DNA of 64,000 nucleotides, taken from positions 19,572,849-19,636,848 of the forward strand of contig CM076649.1 of the NCBI GenBank assembly GCA_038496675.1. The letters are read 5' to 3'. The stretch comes from Rachycentron canadum. Lineage: Eukaryota; Chordata; Actinopteri; Carangiformes; Rachycentridae. The notes under the pieces are model-generated. The model saw only the letters and a program-made list of their open reading frames with translations, had not been told where the DNA came from and did not search any database. The position numbers and the translations under genes are program-made. The number at the start of each line of letters is the position of its first letter. The stretch's first letter is position 1. Positions 58,709 to 64,000 of this stretch are shown here, in pieces.

Positions 58709-59116
58709 TGTCTTGCGTCACGTGGTAATATATCTTACTGCCTCTGTTGTCACTCAGTATAAAGAACCAATCCTGTCAACTTGAAACCTTGTCAGTACAG
58801 AGAACTAGAGTTAGCATTAGCACAACCACTAACACTATGTCAGCCACTGCCAGTTACAAGCTGATAAACAACAAAAACAAATAAAAGATGCTAACTATGC
58901 TAACTTTTCTGATACATCTACTATAAGAGTAGATGTGCTTGCAGCTTAAGTTTTTCAATATTTTAATGTTGGAAAATCATGTTTAACAAAATATTATTCA
59001 CGTGCCCTGCACAATGACACCCTTGGCAATTGTCCACAGTGCCTATATCACAAACTGCCACTGGGTCAGGGATGTCTGCTTTTTCATTAGAATGCGACCT
59101 CCAGTTTGAACGAGGG
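58709..59116 (+). repeat. Segmental duplication block 1, copy B
   Basis: It matches copy A at 55.9 kb at high identity, with an extra AGCATT insertion after the AGAGTT block. The 100-bp internal segment of copy A is missing. It abuts block 2, copy D without a spacer. Confidence 0.8.
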
Positions 59117-59285
59117 AAGTAAAGAGGAGATGCTTATAAAGGCTATAGTTTATCCCATAACTTCCAATAAACTCACACAATGTTGTTTAAGGCAACAATC
59201 AGGTTATTAAGAGAGTCTCTTCAAGCTTTGTTCACAGTTTATGTGAATATTATCTGACGGTGATCTGAGCCAACTCCATGAAAAG
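59117..59285 (+). repeat. Segmental duplication block 2, copy D
   Basis: It differs from copy C at only a few bases (for example GATCTGAGCCAACTCC against GATCTGAGCAAACTCC). It directly follows block 1, copy B. Confidence 0.85.
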
Positions 59286-59857
59286 CTTTAAAAAATTGAA
59301 ATTCAACAGTCAAGTTTGTCAAGTGATTCAAAAATTGTAATTTACTAATGTTCAATAAAACTCATAAATTCCTCCTCTGTAATTGACAGAAAAGACAGAA
59401 GAAAAATTGTACTTGTGAACTGCACCTGGAGCAGGTTCTAAACAGGATCTTATTGCATTGTGTGGTTCAACCTAAGCTCCTGCTCATACTGTACAACCCA
59501 AACAGCAGAGGGACAACGTGAGGTTACCTGTAGACACAGCAGGATGGCAGCTAACCTCACTAACCTGCTCACCTACCAGCATAGTTAGAAAATACTGTAT
59601 GAATCCAGGCCCTGTTTATACATGTTAGCATTCAGCAGCGGATTTCGCCAAAAGCTTCAATGGTACTAAGGTTTGTAATATTTCCATTATATGTGTGTTA
59701 CTGGTGTTAGAATGTGGTTGGATAATTGTAGCTAAAATTGGATGAGCTGTGTTGCAGACTAAACACACCAGCTGTTTAACAGTGATTCTCTCTTAACCAC
59801 TTTCTGTGACCCAGCACTGTTACCACCATTCATCTCCTTCAGGGAAAACATGTGTGG

Positions 59858-59861
<4 letters not shown>

Positions 59862-59917
<56 letters not shown>
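59862..59917 (+). repeat. Long (TG)n microsatellite
   Basis: About 28 TG units, followed by imperfect GTGTGTGCGTG and a GAGAGAGA stretch. Confidence 0.92.
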
Positions 59918-59919
<2 letters not shown>

Positions 59920-62468
59920 TTGTGTGCGTGTGTGTGACAGAGAGAGAGTGTGTGTTTGTGTGTGTGTTACAGAAGTAAATCTGTTGTTTCCATCCATATG
60001 AACTACTGGAGCACACAGTAATGTCACCCCAGGCCCAAGGTCAGTTTTAGAGCATATGACCGATCACACACAAACACAGATGACACAGACAGATGTGTGC
60101 GTTTGTTTCTCTCTCTTTCTTATGTGAAAAGGGGAAAAACAGGGGAAGGAAAAACACATGCATGTGAGGAGGTTTTTCTCACATTACATGTGTTGAATTC
60201 ATTTCTAATGACCAGTTAATCAACATGAACCCATCTCATGTTACTGAAATGTCAGGTTACTGCAAAAGAAAGTGATGGCTGCTGTGTCAGACTTTAGTTT
60301 GATCAAAAGAATATGTGGAGAAATCCTTCTTATTACCAACAGAAGTGGATAAAGGTAATTTTTTATTGACAGGGCTTCAAATAAGACAGCAACAGTAGGG
60401 TGAGAAGATAAGAAGCCGATTTATAATATTACAAAAAAAGCCTTGTTTTCTTGACCTTTGTTCTGTATCTCACCTTCTCTCAAATGTTATATCTCCAAAT
60501 ATCAGACCAACCTTTCTTTCAATTAGTTTCTTTCTGCATCTTTTGCTGTTGATCCCTCCCTCCTGGAGATCACAGCTTGTGCTGGCAGCCTGTCCAGCTG
60601 TCAGGAACAGGAAGCTGCCATGCCAGGTTTCATTGGACAAACACAGCGGTCGGATGAGGCTGTGGTCTCCCTGTTAGCTGGCTAATGGTCTGCCCTGACT
60701 CTGTGCCAGCGCTGCTTTTCAGTGGCCTCTCAGGGTCATTCATTCATTCCATCTCAGCAAACTGGACGGAGGGAAGAAAAAAAAAGTGAAAGAGAGAGTC
60801 AGAAAATATTTGCCTGAGGTTTTGAGTCTGAGCGTGTGCACGTGTAAACCCTTCCCCCACCATGAGTCAGAACTGTGTATCTCCATGCCCGTGCTGCGTG
60901 CCTTATATGTAGACGGATTGTTAAATGTGTATCATATTTTCAGATGACTGTGCCCACTGACCTGTAGAAAATCAAAGCCCATCTAAACAAGCCCTCCGTC
61001 TTTTCCATCTGGCCCCATTCTGAATGAGTGCACATGAGGGAAGAGGAGTATATTCATTCAGGGTCACTCGACCACCAACATATGGCTTTTTGCTGAATCA
61101 CATTGAGTCCTCCTCCACCTCTGGACTGCTCCAGTGGAGTTGGTCACTGGCCAAAAGGACAATATTTTGTTTGCACTAGGCAGGTTGTGATTTCAGAGCA
61201 TTGACCTCTCGGGGAACAGAGAGCTGGAGAGTAGAAAATACATGAAGCTAGCTAGTTATCGACTTAAAGAAAAAGGTGACTGAGAGATTGTATCGAGTTA
61301 GTTAGAGAAGCTGCAGTGACAGAAGTGTATGCTATGCCACAACTTCGGCCCTCTTGGCCCCTTTCACCAACTGGTTCTGTCTGTAGTTGGTCCTGAAATC
61401 ACAACATTATTCGTAAACGCATTCTCCAATTTCCTGCATAATCTGATTTCCTAGACTAGTGTGCATGTAAACATGTGTACCGTGGTGGGACTAAGGACGT
61501 GTTGTTCAAACACACACTGAAAACTCCTTTCCTACATTCTGCAGCAGTTTGTGTCTTTTCTGCATCAGTTTATGGTGGAAATGTCTCCATGTAAAATTCA
61601 TCTATTCACCTAGCTACAGTGCAGCTAATGTTGGATTAGCCTGTGTCCTGCTATTTTAGCTAGCTAGAGTTTCTAAAAGTAGTTTACTAACTTAAAACAA
61701 CTTTACCAAGTGGCTCACAGTGTCTTATCACACTAATTACATTTGCCATTAAAGGCCTGTACTTATCAGTGGCATTGATGCATCTTTGAGTTAAGGTTAT
61801 AATAGTTTTTGTCTCCTTCATCCCACCTGAAATCAACACCTATGGGTGGGACTTCACTTTTAGTTTGCTTCAAAGACTGGGTGATAATATCTTATCTAAT
61901 ATTTGACAAAGCGTCGCAGCGACTGATACAGTCCTGAGACAACATGCAGCATGAGCCGTGGCCTCGACATCGTTTGTGAGGGCTTTTCAAACTGCTTGGT
62001 TTACATTAGGAAACAGTCACTGTAAAGGAAAACGTGGACTGAATATAGGAGATATAAAATATTGCTGCGTTAATGTCATTGTCATGCTGCTACTGTCTCT
62101 GCTCTTCATCAGGTAAACACAGACACAAGTTACTTTAGGGTTTTGAACAAACAACAAGAGGTCATTTGTATTGTAAGGACACTCCAGACATCATTTTTGC
62201 TTTTGTCTTAGATTATTTGTTGACAAGGAACTAATCCTTGTTCGAGCCCTGTTGCACTAAGTGAGCATGTTTTCATTATGAAGCTGCTGGGAGTCTGTTT
62301 AATTTCACATTGAACACATCAAATAATTGTGCTCCCATCTGTAATACTGCAAACTCACATATGAAGGCTTGACTGTATGTCAGGGGGCTGTCATGTGAAA
62401 TTTATTAGAAGAGAGATGAATGTTACATCTGAACAACATAGCAAAGATGGAGATGCACTAGGAGGAGT

Positions 62469-62505
62469 TGGGGTGGTCGGGGGTGGGGTGGGGGGGTGGG
62501 GGGGC
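62469..62505 (+). other. Potential G-quadruplex tract
   Basis: Six G-runs of three or more in 37 bp, separated by one- to four-base loops, beginning TTGGGGTGG. A similar short G-run cluster lies at 62990-63000. Confidence 0.6.
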
Positions 62506-62846
62506 TGAGGAAGACAAACAGAGATCAAATAGGAGCAGGGATGAAAAAAAGACAAGACGAGAGTGGGTGCGTAGCAACATATAGTTTGTTTGTGTCCTCT
62601 GAGGATCACAGCCACGGGCAAGCTGAGAGTTGTTGGCACCTCACTTGGAGCAGATGCATTTGTGAGCTCTGTGTGTATTTTGTCGCAAAATGTCACACAA
62701 CCAACTTCCTCCCTTTTGACAGAGGAGCTCTGAGAGTGATGCCAAATACTACTGATTGGCTGCAAATATCCAGAGCCTGAAACTGTACCGCTCTCTAAAC
62801 AGAGAAGAACAGTTGTTGAGAAGATAAATGAAGCTCACCGCCACTC

Positions 62847-62849
<3 letters not shown>

Positions 62850-62879
<30 letters not shown>
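62850..62879 (+). repeat. (CA)n microsatellite
   Basis: Fifteen CA units. On the minus strand they put a Cys-Val run into an open frame that is not a gene. Confidence 0.9.
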
Positions 62880-62883
<4 letters not shown>

Positions 62884-64000
62884 CTGTCCATTGCAATCAG
62901 CAACTTTCTCACTGACAACCCATGCAATTAACTTGTTCAAGGGGGCAAATGAGGGATTGGGAGTGAATAAAGAGACGACCCCAATCAGGGTGGGGGGGGG
63001 GCAACAAGTGAGGACAACAGAAGAGAATGTCATGCTGGAGAAGCTGAACAGTGTGTAGTTGTGCAGCACCTCTCCTGGGTGAGACACTGCAAACACCAAA
63101 CATGCCGCCTGCCTAATTGTGGCTGTCTGCGCACAAACACTCTGCTGTTTTAGCCAAAGGGGCGATTTCCATAAAAGTACACAGACGAGAAAAGATTTGA
63201 CAGAGAACAAAACACATAGCGACTCAGTCAGCAAGTTAACACGTGAGACTGCAGAGGCACAGATGCTCAGGAGCAGGATTAGATATGTGCGAGTCTGCTG
63301 TCTCAAAGTCATCCAGCTGTTTTGACAGCCATTGTCACGTGTGCTTGTATGCTTCAAGTGTCGCTTGTCATCGGCCAATATCAGCAAAAACATGATTAAA
63401 TTCAGAATTTCTACAGTGAATAAAAGGCACTAAGCGTCATCCCTGGTATTAACTATATATATATTTATTTGCTCAAAGAGCCATATGCCAAACTATTAAT
63501 TTGATACTATGAACTGTACGCGTAGTAATAGAAGTCATCTGGCTTCAGATCTGAGTTACTCCACATCTACCAGAGGAGGTATGTGGTCGTCTCTTCCTAT
63601 CAAACTGACTCCACAGTCCCTCTGGACACACACACAACAGACCGACACAGACAGATAGAAGAGAGAGTTAGACAGAGAGAATCTATCAGCTCTCACGATC
63701 ACAACATAGTCAGTTGTGAGATATTCTGCATTGGGTTTGGTTTGTTCAACTAACATCAGAAAACTTCAAGTAACCTCTGGCAAGTGGGTTAACTTGATTT
63801 GTGCCCTCTGGGTAATGTAGTATATAAGATGTCAATAGGAATCCTGAAATGGAGAGGGGAGAAAAGAGAACCACCGTGAGACATGCTAAACACTAAAGAG
63901 TAAAATAAAGACAAATGTGTGATTTCCATATTATCATTTAGCCTACAATTTTAATCACTGTGGATATGAGCATCTTTTTAATACAAAGCCTCCATTCATG

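Larger units (their letters stand above)
59918..64000. other. Region without recognisable exon, possibly intronic
   Basis: GC-richer, repeat-poor sequence around 60.52-60.78 kb, a G-rich tract at 62.5 kb, then a CA microsatellite. Long minus-strand frames at 62.4-63.4 kb are low-complexity. Confidence 0.35.

Noticed and set aside
62749..63393. 214-codon open frame on the minus strand
   Set aside because: It runs through a CA microsatellite (Cys-Val run) and a G-rich tract, and has no domain-like segment or splice context.

Overview
The window looks like a gene-poor stretch of a teleost fish nuclear genome, probably a percomorph. The grounds are long (CA/TG)n microsatellites, tRNA-derived SINEs of the V-SINE/DANA type, decayed LINE reverse-transcriptase pieces, several interspersed repeats typical of ray-finned fish, GT-AG introns and a TATA/CCAAT promoter. 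There are no operons and nothing prokaryotic or viral-like. One assembly gap of 92 N lies at 57985-58076, next to a run of 44 G.

Layout. 1-41.9 kb: no recognisable protein-coding gene; microsatellites, two purine-rich tracts (2.2-2.7 and 4.7-5.0 kb), five copies of a MITE-like repeat sharing a conserved core (7.2, 11.7, 14.6, 23.8 and 33.1 kb), three copies of a second unclassified repeat (3.4, 21.6 and 39.3 kb), two V-SINEs (16.0 and 18.7 kb) and LINE relics (19.7 and 29.5 kb). 41.96-42.37 kb: a broken copy of an exon of the next gene. 43.4-45.7 kb: the one gene that can be read with confidence, two coding exons giving a 673-residue protein with an N-terminal RIIa (R2D2) dimerisation/docking domain most like CABYR of the sperm fibrous sheath, followed by a Thr/Pro/Lys-rich tail carrying a 135-bp in-frame minisatellite. 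49.35-49.77 kb: a TATA/CCAAT promoter and a probable first exon, ending in a consensus splice donor, of a plus-strand gene whose other exons were not found. 49.8-64 kb: probably largely the first intron of that gene, with a very long TG microsatellite, repeats, a local segmental duplication (55.9-59.3 kb) around the gap, and a G-rich tract at 62.5 kb.

Functionally, only the CABYR-like gene can be discussed. R2D2 proteins bind AKAP-type amphipathic helices in cilia and sperm tails, so a testis/flagellar role is the natural expectation, but that is inference from the family. The most interesting local structure is this gene's neighbourhood: a decayed exon copy upstream, a perfect 18-bp inverted repeat with an AP-1 consensus and CRE-like half-sites just 5' of the RIIa exon, and a near-identical coding repeat array that is probably length-variable between individuals.
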